A stretch of DNA of 64,000 nt from Dissophora ornata (lineage: Eukaryota; Mortierellomycota; Mortierellomycetes; Mortierellales; Mortierellaceae). Location: contig MU616628.1 in NCBI GenBank assembly GCA_025201705.1, forward strand, positions 1-64,000, read 5' to 3'. The notes under the pieces are model-generated. The model searched no databases. It was not told the DNA's origin and saw nothing but the letters and a program-made list of their open reading frames with translations. Position numbers and translations under genes: made by a program. Of the stretch, positions 20,955 through 30,852 are shown in pieces. The number at the start of each line of letters is the position of its first letter. Positions within the stretch are counted from its first letter, which is position 1.

Positions 20955-22911
20955 TTAATCGTCGTCTAGTCTAAAGAAATCGGTACCCGAATGACGGTTT
21001 ATAACTGTAATCTCATCTAGGAAACGAAATTGCGCTCGAAGATCCTCCTTAGCTTGAGGAACCTCGAGCATAGCACTGACGCTGATCGTTAGCGTCCTCA
21101 AGAATGGATGCTTAAGGCTCAAATCACTCTCCCTATTCATAATCCCTGTGCCATTTTTGGATTTCCAGGTGTCTTCTCTCGACCGCTTGTTATGATATCG
21201 CCCTAATACAAAACACGCCGAGGTCATCTAGTGTATACTCGACCGACAAATCTAGAAGGTTGGGCATGCACTTCAAGAGACGGTCTATGAAGATGGCGTT
21301 GTCATGTCGCTCGGGGCATCTCCGGCAGTTCCATACAGACGTAGCAATCTCAGATGGGTCACGAACTCCGGCCTTGATCGCACAAATGGTCCCATAAGAT
21401 AGTCGTAGCGGTTTCTGATGTTCTTGAAACACCGTGACTGCGCTAGACAGTGTTAGGCTAGTGAGACGACGACAACAATCGTGGGCAAGAATACCGCAGA
21501 CGATCGAGATCATGCAGGATTGTAGACACAGGTGTTCAAGAGCCGTCCCTGCCGCAGCCAAGAGCGACGCCTCTGGGTCAAAATGGTCAAAAATTCCGTC
21601 TTCCAGGTACATGCCTGGCAGTCCCGTCCAACCACGAAGGTTAACCATCAGTTGAGTGAGCGAGGGTGGAAGGGGGAACCTCGCTTTCCGGAATGAGGAG
21701 AAATTTCCATCGATCTCGTCAAAATAATCATCAACGTTGTCTTGAATGTAGCAACGGTCAATTAAAAGCCTCTTTAGCTCTGGAAAACGGTGTCCAGAAC
21801 GCTGCTGAAGGGCTTGATGGTTGCTCAGGACCCATTGTGGTGCTAGTGTTTGAGAATGATGCCACGAGTCCTGTCCAGATCACCTCCAAATTCGGGATTG
21901 ACAGCTCCTGGAGTTTCGGAAAGGCGTTGCTGATCGTCAGAGCGATCTCCTTGGAGATCAGCGCATGGCAGGCCGGCTTTTTGACGTTTGGGAATTCTTA
22001 GTTAACGCCATATTTGTTCTTTGTCAGGTCCAGCCTACGCTGCTGAATGGCTGCCTGATATCGTTCAAGGAAATTGTCCGTCTCATGGCGACCTACAGAG
22101 TTGGCCCGAGTCCTGAGCCTTATCAAAGTGAAGATAGGTTTATGGAGGACTGGGATCTGCTCCAAGCATCGGACAAGTGTCTCTCACTCTAGCGTTCGAA
22201 CGCGATCGCAAGACATACAAGGATAACACCTTAAGAAAGAGAAAGGCTTCTCGGTCCTTGGGTCAGCAGAGACATGTATCCTCTTGTATACCGATGATAG
22301 GATAGTGGCCCTCAGTAGCGTATCCAATGAATCGACAGCCATGGAGCGTTCATACTGATCGTAGTCATCGTAATCAGAGGACTCGAGGCAATAATCTTCC
22401 ATCTCGCGGTCTAGCTTCCTGAGTCGCACTGCACCGGCAATCTGTCTAGCGATTCTTCCAATCTCAGCCTCGTAATCCCACCCCTGTTCAGGTATTTTAG
22501 ACGAATGACTTGGATAGAGTCATATCTTAGCTCAGTGAGATTTGGGCATTGAGAAATGACCCTGCCCCCAAAATCCCACATTGCCGCGCTGGTATTATTA
22601 TAATGGGGCATACAGTCATGGACCGGACATGGATTGAGGGCGAGAGTGAGTCCCAGGGGTCAAAGGAAGCTTCGTAAATCGCCCCGATTCATCATAAAAA
22701 CAGCAGATATCCTTGTAAAACCAACGACGGGGCGGGTTGGTATTGGTACAAGCATCGTACAGCTTTTAGAAAGTAACCGGAGCGAACAAATATCGTGTAG
22801 TGAGAGGTAGCAAAAAAAGGCCCCGGCCAGCTCCGGGATCGCAAGCACTCTAGCAAACGCTGTAAGTAATGGCTGAGTGGATAGAGCAGAGATAGTCGCT
22901 GTCGAGGCCAT
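20955..22911 (-). pseudogene. decayed paralogue of the 18085-20013 F-box gene
   Basis: Segments of one ancestral protein lie in order but in different frames. At 22911 a Met is followed by an F-box, LAIPELAGAFFCYLSLHDIC and then SLRLL, matching IPELADVILSYLQFHDICSLRLV. At 22611, MWDFGGRVISQCPNLTELRY matches MFDFGDQAILQCSNLAVLSY. At 22429-22184 is an acidic spacer. At 21648-21190 are LRRs (ALEHLCLQSC, DRLLKCMPNLLDLSVEY). At 21227-20955 is the C-terminus (FLDEITVINRHSG). Several frameshifts and stops separate them, and no introns restore the frame. It lies head-to-tail behind its presumed sister gene. Confidence 0.8.
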
Positions 22912-22951
22912 GGTGGCTGCGTGTGAGACGGGAAGGGAAGGAGTTGTGCGG

Positions 22952-23070
22952 GTGTTGTGTGTTGAGTGTTGAGTGTTGAGTGTTGAGTGTTGAGTGTTGA
23001 GTGTTGAGTGTTGAGTGTTGAGTGTTGAGTGTTGAGTGTTGAGTGTTGTGTGTTGTGTGTTGTGTGTTGT
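22952..23070. repeat. 7-bp minisatellite (GTGTTGA/GTGTTGT)
   Basis: Seventeen uninterrupted 7-bp units: one GTGTTGT, twelve GTGTTGA, then four GTGTTGT. It starts 41 bp upstream of the start codon of the decayed F-box gene and lies between it and the divergent fasciclin gene. The perfect units and the variant type confined to the ends point to recent slippage expansion. Confidence 0.95.
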
Positions 23071-23563
23071 GTGAGAGAAATAAAAAGATGAAAGAGGCGA
23101 AACGATTCTTCTACTTGTTGAGTTGGCATGAGACATTGGCGTGTAACATTGATAAATGGCGACGACTCTCAATTGTACAACTGATAAGAAAGACTGACGA
23201 GACATAAGAGTCCCAGAACGCGAACAAACACGCTGACGCGTTGCTGTCAGTTGATGAAGACCAAATACGATCACCCATATTTCGAGGAAGCCAAGTCGTG
23301 CCACGGATCCAGCGAGCAGACTGCACCAAGGAAGGAGACACAGAGAGCTAGCACATAAGCTACGTCCCACGACGCGTGATAGTGCGATAAGGGAGGTGCC
23401 CGGTTCCAGGCATCAATGGTCCATTGTCACCTGGTGTGATCACGTCCACAAGGTGTTAGTGTGACGTTTTTTTTTAAACTGCTCCTTGCATCCGTTGCCA
23501 CTCTTCGACCCTCCTTCCACCCACACTCAACATTCCACACCTCATTCAACTCCATTTCTCGCC

Positions 23564-26489
23564 ATGAGACCACAGCGCATGGCAGCACTGCTGCTGCTGC
23601 TCTTCACATGCCTCCTCGCTGGCGCTCCAGCTGTCCTCGCCACAACGACCGTCATTAACCTCATCTCCTCGGACCCGGGGTTCTCGCGCCTCATCAAGGA
23701 GCTGCAGCGAAACCGCCTCATAGTCGTGCTCAACAACCGCAAGACCTGCACCTTCTTTGCCCCGACCAACGCCGCCTTTGACAGATGGGACCACGAACAC
23801 CCGGGCAAGCGTATGGACAAGCAGACTCTCCTCTACCATATCTTGCCCGACAACGTCCTGACCGAGGACTTGAGGGACGCAATGCTCCTCGAGACACTTC
23901 TTGTTCGAGAGGGGTATCTGGGCGATAATGGGGAAGGCCAATTGGTTGCAGTCTCAAAGCCGAGCTGGAGGCCTGGAAGGAAAGTCCGATTGCTCGTGGG
24001 GGATGCCGAGTTACTAGAGAAGGACTGGCAGGCAGATAACGGTGTTGTGCATGTCGTGGATCGATTGCTGCTGCCGCCAGAGGATCTGGGTACGTCTCTT
24101 ATTCTCTACACCGCTATTTTGGGCCATCTCCTTGATTTTTGATTATGCAACTAATGCAAAGCGTCCCGTTCTTGTGCATGTTTAGTGGAAACCATGCAAA
24201 AGCACGACGAACTGTCGACGATATACAACCTTGTCCACTCTGCAGGATTGGATGCTTTACTGAGACAGCACCAGCCCTTCACCCTCTTTGCACCGACTAC
24301 CGCTGCTCTCAAGAGATTCAGCGACATCCAGGAGCGCTATCTCCGCCATGAACAGGGTCGCAAGGATCTCGAGATCACATTTTACCATCACATCCATGCT
24401 GGCACAATTTATAAGGAAGACATTCAGCCAGGCGCCAGCAGCGTCTCGACCTTGGAGGGACAGGAGCTGATGGTCAACCGGGACGACAAGCTACTGGTCG
24501 ACAATGCAGAAATGGAGAAGACTGATATTCTCGCCTCGAATGGTGTCATCCACACGGTCTCGCATCCCTTACTTCCAAGCGCTCTTGTGTGGACTGCGGC
24601 CAAGTACCTCGTGGGGCTGAACGCGACCCAATTTGTGAACGGCCTGCGCGAAGCAGGTTTAAGCCACTATATCGATGATCCAGAGGCCAGCTACACAATC
24701 TTCGCGCCTCAAGATGATACATTCTCTCTGGAATCGTTGTCAGGCCTTCAGGACACGAAAGATGTGTTCAAGTACCATGTGGTCTCTGGCAGAAAGATAC
24801 TCGCCAAGTTTCAGGATGGACAGCTTTTGGAGACTGAGCTGTACATGGGGCAGTTGAACGGAGGCGCTCAGCGATCCAAGATAACTCTCAAGCAGGACAA
24901 CAAGCACACAGTTGTCTTGATTGACGGTGTTGAAGTCAAGGGCGAGTCAGGTAATAATAGTTTCAGGCAGGATGATAAGAATCTATCCTATTTACCATTG
25001 CTGAGCACTAATTTAAATCATCCTCTGCTGGGTGGGATATAATAGTTCAAGTGGGCAAGTCGCTCATTTATCTGCTTTCGCGCCCTCTTGATCTTCCTCT
25101 TCCCATAATCCAAGAAATGAAGAATGACGAGTCTCTATCTGGATTCGTTCATGCCTTGCGCGCCAGTGGCCTGTATAATAGATTGTCGGATGCGCGCGGC
25201 ATCACGGTCTTTGCTCCCAGCACAACGGCTTGGGATGAACTAGGTGCTGTAACCGACTACCTGATGATCAACGACAACTCTTCAGCCGCAGCGCTGGAGG
25301 CTGTTGCGCGCTACGCCATCGTGGAAGATATTCACTACACGCCTGATATCAAATTTGGAAGGACCATGTTGAAGACCTCTGAAGGTAGCGAGCTGGTCGT
25401 GGAGAGGAGCAGTGGTGCTATTTATGTTGGCGAGGGTCGATTGGAGCGATCTTTGCAGGTTGGCGGCAAAATCGTAGGAAAAGGTAGTGAGAAGTTACTC
25501 TGAAAATCTGCGTGATATGCGTTTTGCGTCATGACAACGTCTTAACGCATTTTTTTGTATTGCGATACCCCATAGACATTTTGGTGGATTCAGGAGTGAT
25601 CCACACCGTGTCCTCCGTGGCGTTGCCCCCTACGTTGTCCATCACGCTCCTCAACGTGTTGCAAGGTGCAGGAACGCGCAATTTCCTGCAAGCATTCCAA
25701 ACCTCCAACATCACCCAGATCTTGACCAACTGGGGACAAGATTATACTATCTTTGCGCCCACGGATGAAGCTTTCAAGGCGGCTGACCTGGAGGATATGT
25801 TGAACGACAAAGATTTTGTGGCACGTCTAGTCCGATTACATGTCATTCCTGGCAAGATTTTAAAGCTTGAGGAGGACGTTAGCGATGACGAGTCCAGCAT
25901 GCTGAACACTGACGCGCGACTGAGCCTTAGGGACATCCATCGTGATGGCAAGTCCTTTGGCGTCCGCGTTAAGGGTGCTCGGTCCAAGAAAGAGGCCAAA
26001 ATCGTGCGCATGGGTCGTGCACATCCGGCGTGGAATACTGAAGAATACCATGGACGTCGGCGCCCAGCGACTGGATTGAACCAGCAATATGCGGACGAGG
26101 ATGGTCAGAAAACCTCGTCCGTATCGGAGATGTTGGCACCTCAGCCTGGAGGCGTTATCTATGTTATTGATCGCGTACTATTACCAGGAGATCCCGACAC
26201 ACTTGGTGTTGCGTGGTTCTGGATTAGCGTTGTATTGCTAGGTTTGCTGGGCACCATAGGTCTGTGCGTGCTGACCGCGGTCTCGGTCCATGCGCTGGTC
26301 AGGGAGATCCGGCACTTGGAGGGGTACGAGCCAGTGGCAACGGACGAGGAAGCGCAACGTCAGCAAGGAGAGGACCAGGATGCTGCTCCTGCTGCTCCTG
26401 CTGCTCCTGCTGCTCCTGCTGCTGCTACCCAGGCTGAGCCTGATGTTGCTGTTTTGGGCGATACGGCTGCAGCTGAAAGAGCTTCATAG
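23564..26489 (+). CDS. fasciclin (FAS1)-domain membrane protein, Fsc1-like
   Basis: Exons: 23564-24089, 24186-24950, 25046-25483, 25576-26489 (2643 nt, 880 aa). The N-terminus is a clear signal peptide (MRPQRMAALLLLLFTCLLAG, cut near residue 26). Five FAS1 repeats follow. Each has an H1 box (TCTFFAPTNAAF, FTLFAPTTAAL, YTIFAPQDDTF, ITVFAPSTTAW, YTIFAPTDEAF). Four also have an H2 box (GVVHVVDRLLLP, GVIHTVSHPLLP, GVIHTVSSVALP, GVIYVIDRVLLP); the third repeat lacks a clear one. A single membrane span (WFWISVVLLGLLGTIGLCVL) near residues 785-815 precedes an acidic cytosolic tail with AAP repeats. The architecture matches fission yeast Fsc1, a vacuolar membrane protein needed for autophagosome-vacuole fusion. 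The vacuole role is inferred from that family. Confidence 0.93.
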
Positions 26490-26504
26490 TATTTATTGTA
26501 CATA

Positions 26505-26525
26505 TCATCATCATCATCATCATCG
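26505..26525. repeat. (CAT)n microsatellite
   Basis: Short run of CAT triplets just after the stop codon of the fasciclin gene, in its presumed 3' UTR. Confidence 0.8.
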
Positions 26526-26686
26526 TAAAGGAATTCCTATTTTACAGTGCGTTGTTACTCTTGTCTCGTTGACGTATGAGACGCGAACACGTTGCATTGC
26601 CACAGCAGCGATCTTTTGACACGGTTTGTTTACAAGTTGAATGATCATCTGCCTTGATTGACCTTCCTCATTCACTCAAATTCCCC

Positions 26687-28906
26687 ATGTCTATACTAAA
26701 TCACCTGCGTGAACTCTCTACAGGCGGCAAGCCAAGGCTCTCTGCTGCTGTGGTACCCTCACCTCCCTCTGTGGCCACCGAAATCCCTGAGATTCTTAAC
26801 GAAATTTTTTCCTATCTCTCTCAGCATGACCTCCAACACCGAGCCCGTGCCGTGAACAAACTCTGGCGGTCTATCAGCGAAAACCTTATCCAGGGCGAAG
26901 CCCATTGGCAGGACACACTCTCGGTCAAGGAGCAGGAGCGAGTTCTTTCCCGACTGGAGTTAAGCCAGGTCAAGACACTTCATTGCTTCGCGCAGGACAA
27001 GCGAACCTATCCTGCCTTCCCTGACGGAATTGAAAAGGAGGTGGAAGATGCTTGGGTGCGTTTTGAACGGAGGATCATAAGCCTTGCCGAAACCAAGGGA
27101 CGAGACATTGTTGACCATCACGGCACGAAGGAGGTATTGCTACCTTGGCGAGCCTTGGTCTTCTCGGGGATGAACTGCTTCAATGAACGATGGGATCCTC
27201 TGATCCGGAGATGCCATGGATTCTTGGACTTGAAATCGCTCCGTCTTGAACACTTGACACCGGGAACGGTTGATTTGGGCTGTATCTTTGAGAAGCTTCC
27301 GAATCTCGAAGAGCTTGCGGTCGAGTCTCATGAATCGCTTCCTTTTACTTACAAGAGGAATGCCACGATCACCTGGAAAGACCGAGAACGAGAAGTGCGA
27401 CGGCGTCAAGAGGAGGATGAGGAGGAGGAAGGAAAGCAGGAAGGGAAAGCTCAGCGGGAACGACAGCCACTTCGAGTCCTAAAGCTACAAAAGCTCGTTC
27501 TGCGACAGCTTATCGTGAGCCAGCGCGTTCTCGAGACCGTCGTTGGCGCCATGCCCCACCTACGCTCGTTCGAGCTCAAGTACATGATATCCAACATTAA
27601 ACGCGCCGAGGCATTGATCGAACGCCGCTGCTTCATCACCTACTTGGCCAAAACATGTCTTAATCTAGATAGTTTTCAGTTCTCGATTTCGGGGTGTCCT
27701 TTGACTCTACTGGAAGCCCAGCATGTCCATGCCGCGTTCCCAAGATTGCGTTCCTTATCGCTTCCAGGACGAGACATCATCCCCGGCGCATTGGATTTGT
27801 ACACAGACCGACTCACAGCCCTAGAGATCGAGTGCTATGATCATTCTCGTAACCAGAACCTGGGCGCCATGCTTCACGCGTATCTCTGTCAAGCTTCATT
27901 GCTGTTGCACCTCAAGGCTTATCGGCTCCGATACTGGTACGAGAACTTAATTCTACGGCTCTTGACTTCGTCGTCCTCTTCATGGCCGCAGCTAGAGCAT
28001 ATTCCAGTGTGGGCAGCAAGTCAGGCTTCAGGTATATTTGATAAACCTGTCTGGGCTTGCCGAAATCTCCGCACGCTTCATGTCATGTTCGAATTTCATG
28101 GTCTCCAACTTGCCGAGGTTGAGGCGAGACCAGCTATCTCTCGAACTATCTTCGGATACATTTCCAGAGTCTGTCCGCGTCTCGAGGACATTGCGGTCCA
28201 ACGGAGGCATCTGGATATAAATGTCCGCTCCGGACTGTTGTTGCTTTCTCGGTGCAAGGAATTGAAGAAGCTACGAATCTACAACGATATGCAGCAGGAA
28301 TCAAAGGAATATGATCTGGAATGGATGGCCCTGGGTATGAATGAAAGTGGGCGTAAGAAGAGCAGTCAACAGAGCAGTTTTTTTGGTGAATTCATGGACA
28401 GTCTATATGGAAGGTTACAGATGTCTAATGGAGTATTTGGAGGCGCAAGCAAGAGCGCGAGGGAGGCGAGAGTTCAGATTACTATCAAGAAGCTCAAGGA
28501 TGTGCTATTCCGTCCTCAGAACCCGACAGCAGCCACAAATGCTGCTATACAAGTGTCAGATAATCAGATGCCAATGCCGGAGCAATCGCCTGCACCTTCG
28601 TTAATAACAACAGAGTCGCCCTTAGCGGTTGAACAATATGGCATGCGAGATGATCGCGATACTGACGAAGGACAGTCTGACGAACTGGATCCGAGCGAGA
28701 TGACGACTCTATCTAGCATGCGACATGTTATCCGTCAGCTGGAAGCGCTTCTATATATGTCCAAGGGTACGCCAAGAGACGAGGATCGGATCTGTTGCTG
28801 GCCCAAACTGGAAGTACTGGAGATCTACGAAATGATTTATTGGGCTGTCCCAGTCCGACAATGCCAGGATTTGATCACGAAGCTGCGGCCTGACTTGGAG
28901 AAATAA
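26687..28906 (+). CDS. large F-box/LRR protein
   Basis: Intronless, 739 aa from the first ATG (MSILNHLRELSTGGK). The F-box is at about residues 33-78 (ATEIPEILNEIFSYLSQHDL followed by QHRARAVNKLWRSI). A highly charged Glu/Arg stretch (RRRQEEDEEEEGKQEGK) lies near residue 250. LRRs include RCFITYLAKTCLNLDSFQF and RTIFGYISRVCPRLEDIAV, each aligned with the 13276-15267 gene. A Ser/Gln-rich linker at about residues 560-660 precedes the C-terminal CWPKLEVLEIYEM, like CWPRLELLGIQFC in the sister gene. Probable SCF substrate receptor. Confidence 0.92.
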   Translation: MSILNHLRELSTGGKPRLSAAVVPSPPSVATEIPEILNEIFSYLSQHDLQHRARAVNKLWRSISENLIQGEAHWQDTLSVKEQERVLSRLELSQVKTLHCFAQDKRTYPAFPDGIEKEVEDAWVRFERRIISLAETKGRDIVDHHGTKEVLLPWRALVFSGMNCFNERWDPLIRRCHGFLDLKSLRLEHLTPGTVDLGCIFEKLPNLEELAVESHESLPFTYKRNATITWKDREREVRRRQEEDEEEEGKQEGKAQRERQPLRVLKLQKLVLRQLIVSQRVLETVVGAMPHLRSFELKYMISNIKRAEALIERRCFITYLAKTCLNLDSFQFSISGCPLTLLEAQHVHAAFPRLRSLSLPGRDIIPGALDLYTDRLTALEIECYDHSRNQNLGAMLHAYLCQASLLLHLKAYRLRYWYENLILRLLTSSSSSWPQLEHIPVWAASQASGIFDKPVWACRNLRTLHVMFEFHGLQLAEVEARPAISRTIFGYISRVCPRLEDIAVQRRHLDINVRSGLLLLSRCKELKKLRIYNDMQQESKEYDLEWMALGMNESGRKKSSQQSSFFGEFMDSLYGRLQMSNGVFGGASKSAREARVQITIKKLKDVLFRPQNPTAATNAAIQVSDNQMPMPEQSPAPSLITTESPLAVEQYGMRDDRDTDEGQSDELDPSEMTTLSSMRHVIRQLEALLYMSKGTPRDEDRICCWPKLEVLEIYEMIYWAVPVRQCQDLITKLRPDLEK

Positions 28907-28986
28907 TGGGTGTTCTCTTTATTTAGTCGGCTTTCTGAATACATCAATTGATATCTGGCCAGAGCCTATGAATTATATACTCGTCC

Positions 28987-29907
28987 TCAATATCCTTGAA
29001 GAGACGCCTTCAGATTATAATTACTTGAGCGAGTCACGACGATCTTCAGCTTCTCCAAATCTTTCAGCCGTGACAGCAGACAAAGCCCACCTTCTAGCAT
29101 AAGGTTAATTATCGTCCCCTTGATCATCAGATCCTTCAATTTCGGACAGTGCCTCGAGATATACCCAAACACGATCCTCGAATACTCCGTTTTGACGCCA
29201 TTGCAGAATCGCTCACAAAATCCCAAATGCAGCGTCTCCAGGTCTTGAAAGGCCCATCTTCGTGACTTCACCCTCCAATCAGACCACTTTGGGGCACGTC
29301 GATTGGGGCACGTCAACTCCTCGGTCGGTAATAATAATGCTGTCCCTCTCTGCTAAAACTGCTAGTTCCAGTGTCTTTGTCATGGCCGTCGCCATGATCA
29401 CTAGCGTCGTTCTTGTCGAGAAACGCCTCCAGATCTAGGTACTCAGACGGGTATATCACATCGGAGGCGAGCAAATGTAGAAACTCGTGGAATCCTTCAA
29501 GAAACCCTTTCTCTTTCATATCCGTAAATCTCAAATCCCCAGCCTGGTCTAGTAAATCGCGTAAAATCTCACAGTTCGAATTCAATGAACATACCGGTTT
29601 AGATCGTCCAGGCCCATGCCCTCCAGGCTCAGTTCTTTCAACGTCGGAAAACGTCTCTAGAAGATTTTCATATCACCCACGGATATATAACCTCGGTATC
29701 TAGAAACATGGATGAATTCCAGTAGAGAACGGGAAGCAGCCAGGAGTTGGTAAATCTCTTGGCGTTCAAAGTTTCGCCCAGACGGGCAGAGACTGGGTTC
29801 GAGAGTATGGATTGGATCTCGAGTTTACGGAGGCAAGGGAGGGACATTACAAGGGATTTGAGCTGTGCCTGAGCCATTTGAGCGCGCCGCAAGATGAACG
29901 TGTCCAA
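28987..29907 (-). pseudogene. truncated F-box/LRR relic
   Basis: Only the C-terminal half of a 13276-type gene remains. At 29907-29668 are MSLPCLRKLEIQSIL and a piece matching FITYLAKTCLNLDSF. At 29585-29313 are FHEFLHLLASDVIYPSEYLD and LEAFLDKND (compare FAEYLDLEGAIDD). At 29316-28987 is YSRIVFGYISRHCPKLKDLM with GLCLLSRLKDLEKLKI. The three pieces are in different frames, the F-box end is missing, and the sequence stops at SLQGY, before the usual Ser-rich linker. It lies 80 bp from, and opposite to, the 3' end of the 26687 gene. Confidence 0.8.
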
Positions 29908-30555
29908 CTTGTAGACAATATGATGTTGATCGGTAGGCTGTTGCTCTCCTCTTTGTTGCAGCTGTTGTGGGATAGAATGGGCTGCCGTGCACCCATTTTT
30001 TTTGGTGAGACTAGAAAACTTCTTCGTCTACCATATACGCGATCAGGAGCGTCGAGAGTCGGAGGAGGAGGTCCGCAACGACGCGCGTAGAATGAGGCAT
30101 GGAAAACGATGGGCGTTACAGAGGGGTCATAGGTTGACCAGACACGACTACGTTCTCCCTGGACGTCGGCTTCGCCTCTCCAGCCAAAGTAAAAAAAAGA
30201 GTGCTTTGACTAGAGACAGGAGACGTGGCTGACGTCTATTGCTCCTGCAAGCGGCATGCACGATTATTAAGCCAACGATGATTTCTCGGTAAAGATTGAG
30301 GCCAGGGCCCGTGACACCGAGTTTTCAAAAAAAGTTCAATTGTAGAGGGCGTGCATTTAGAGATAAGGCCATTAGGTTGAGAAGCGCATGTGTGCATCCT
30401 CAACTTGCAACTACATTCTCTTTCATCATTCGTTTCCAAAAAAAAAGGTACGGCGACAATCGCGTTCTACTCTTCATCTCTCCAACTTTATTTTTCTGTT
30501 AATACAGACTCCTCCTAACGGCCTTATTGTTCCCTTTGTCCCTCTTGCTGGGCAG
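29908..30555. other. intergenic region before OST4
   Basis: About 650 bp, with no further gene recognised. The part nearest the next gene is pyrimidine-rich (30460-30500), as expected for a fungal promoter or 5' UTR. Confidence 0.4.
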
Positions 30556-30672
30556 ATGATAGACGACAACCAGCTGACCGCGTTCGTAAACGGACTGTGC
30601 TGCCTCGCAATGTTTCTTATCGTGGCCTACCATTTTGTCACCGTGAACTCCACACCTAACAGCCAGAAATAA
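30556..30672 (+). CDS. OST4: OST4, mini-subunit of oligosaccharyltransferase
   Basis: A complete 38-residue protein, MIDDNQLTAFVNGLCCLAMF followed by LIVAYHFVTVNSTPNSQK. It has the OST4 layout: a short acidic luminal start (MI.DDQL-like), one membrane helix, then a polar end. Family members are 36-40 residues. OST4 stabilises the STT3-OST3/6 part of the ER oligosaccharyltransferase, which N-glycosylates proteins. The open frame runs upstream to 30388, but the homology begins exactly at this ATG. The gene is convergent with the RRM gene that ends at 30853. Confidence 0.92.
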   Translation: MIDDNQLTAFVNGLCCLAMFLIVAYHFVTVNSTPNSQK

Positions 30673-30852
30673 TGCCATCCTCGCGACAGGCGGCATAGTA
30701 ACATTTCTGTCCAATAAAAGTACATTTTTTTTCTTTTTATTTGTGGTTTCTAAGAAGCTTGGGAGAGTGATAGAGTGTGAGGAAAATGCTACAATGATAG
30801 GTAATGGTACAAGGAACAAGTAAAATATAAATGCCATAGCGAGGGAGAGGAT

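Noticed and set aside
22952..23070. Regular spaced array that might be read as CRISPR-like or telomeric
   Set aside because: Units are 7 bp with no spacers, and the sequence is not a fungal telomere repeat. It is a minisatellite.
26290..26619. 109-codon Leu-rich frame
   Set aside because: It is the AAP-coding repeat of the fasciclin gene read in another frame.
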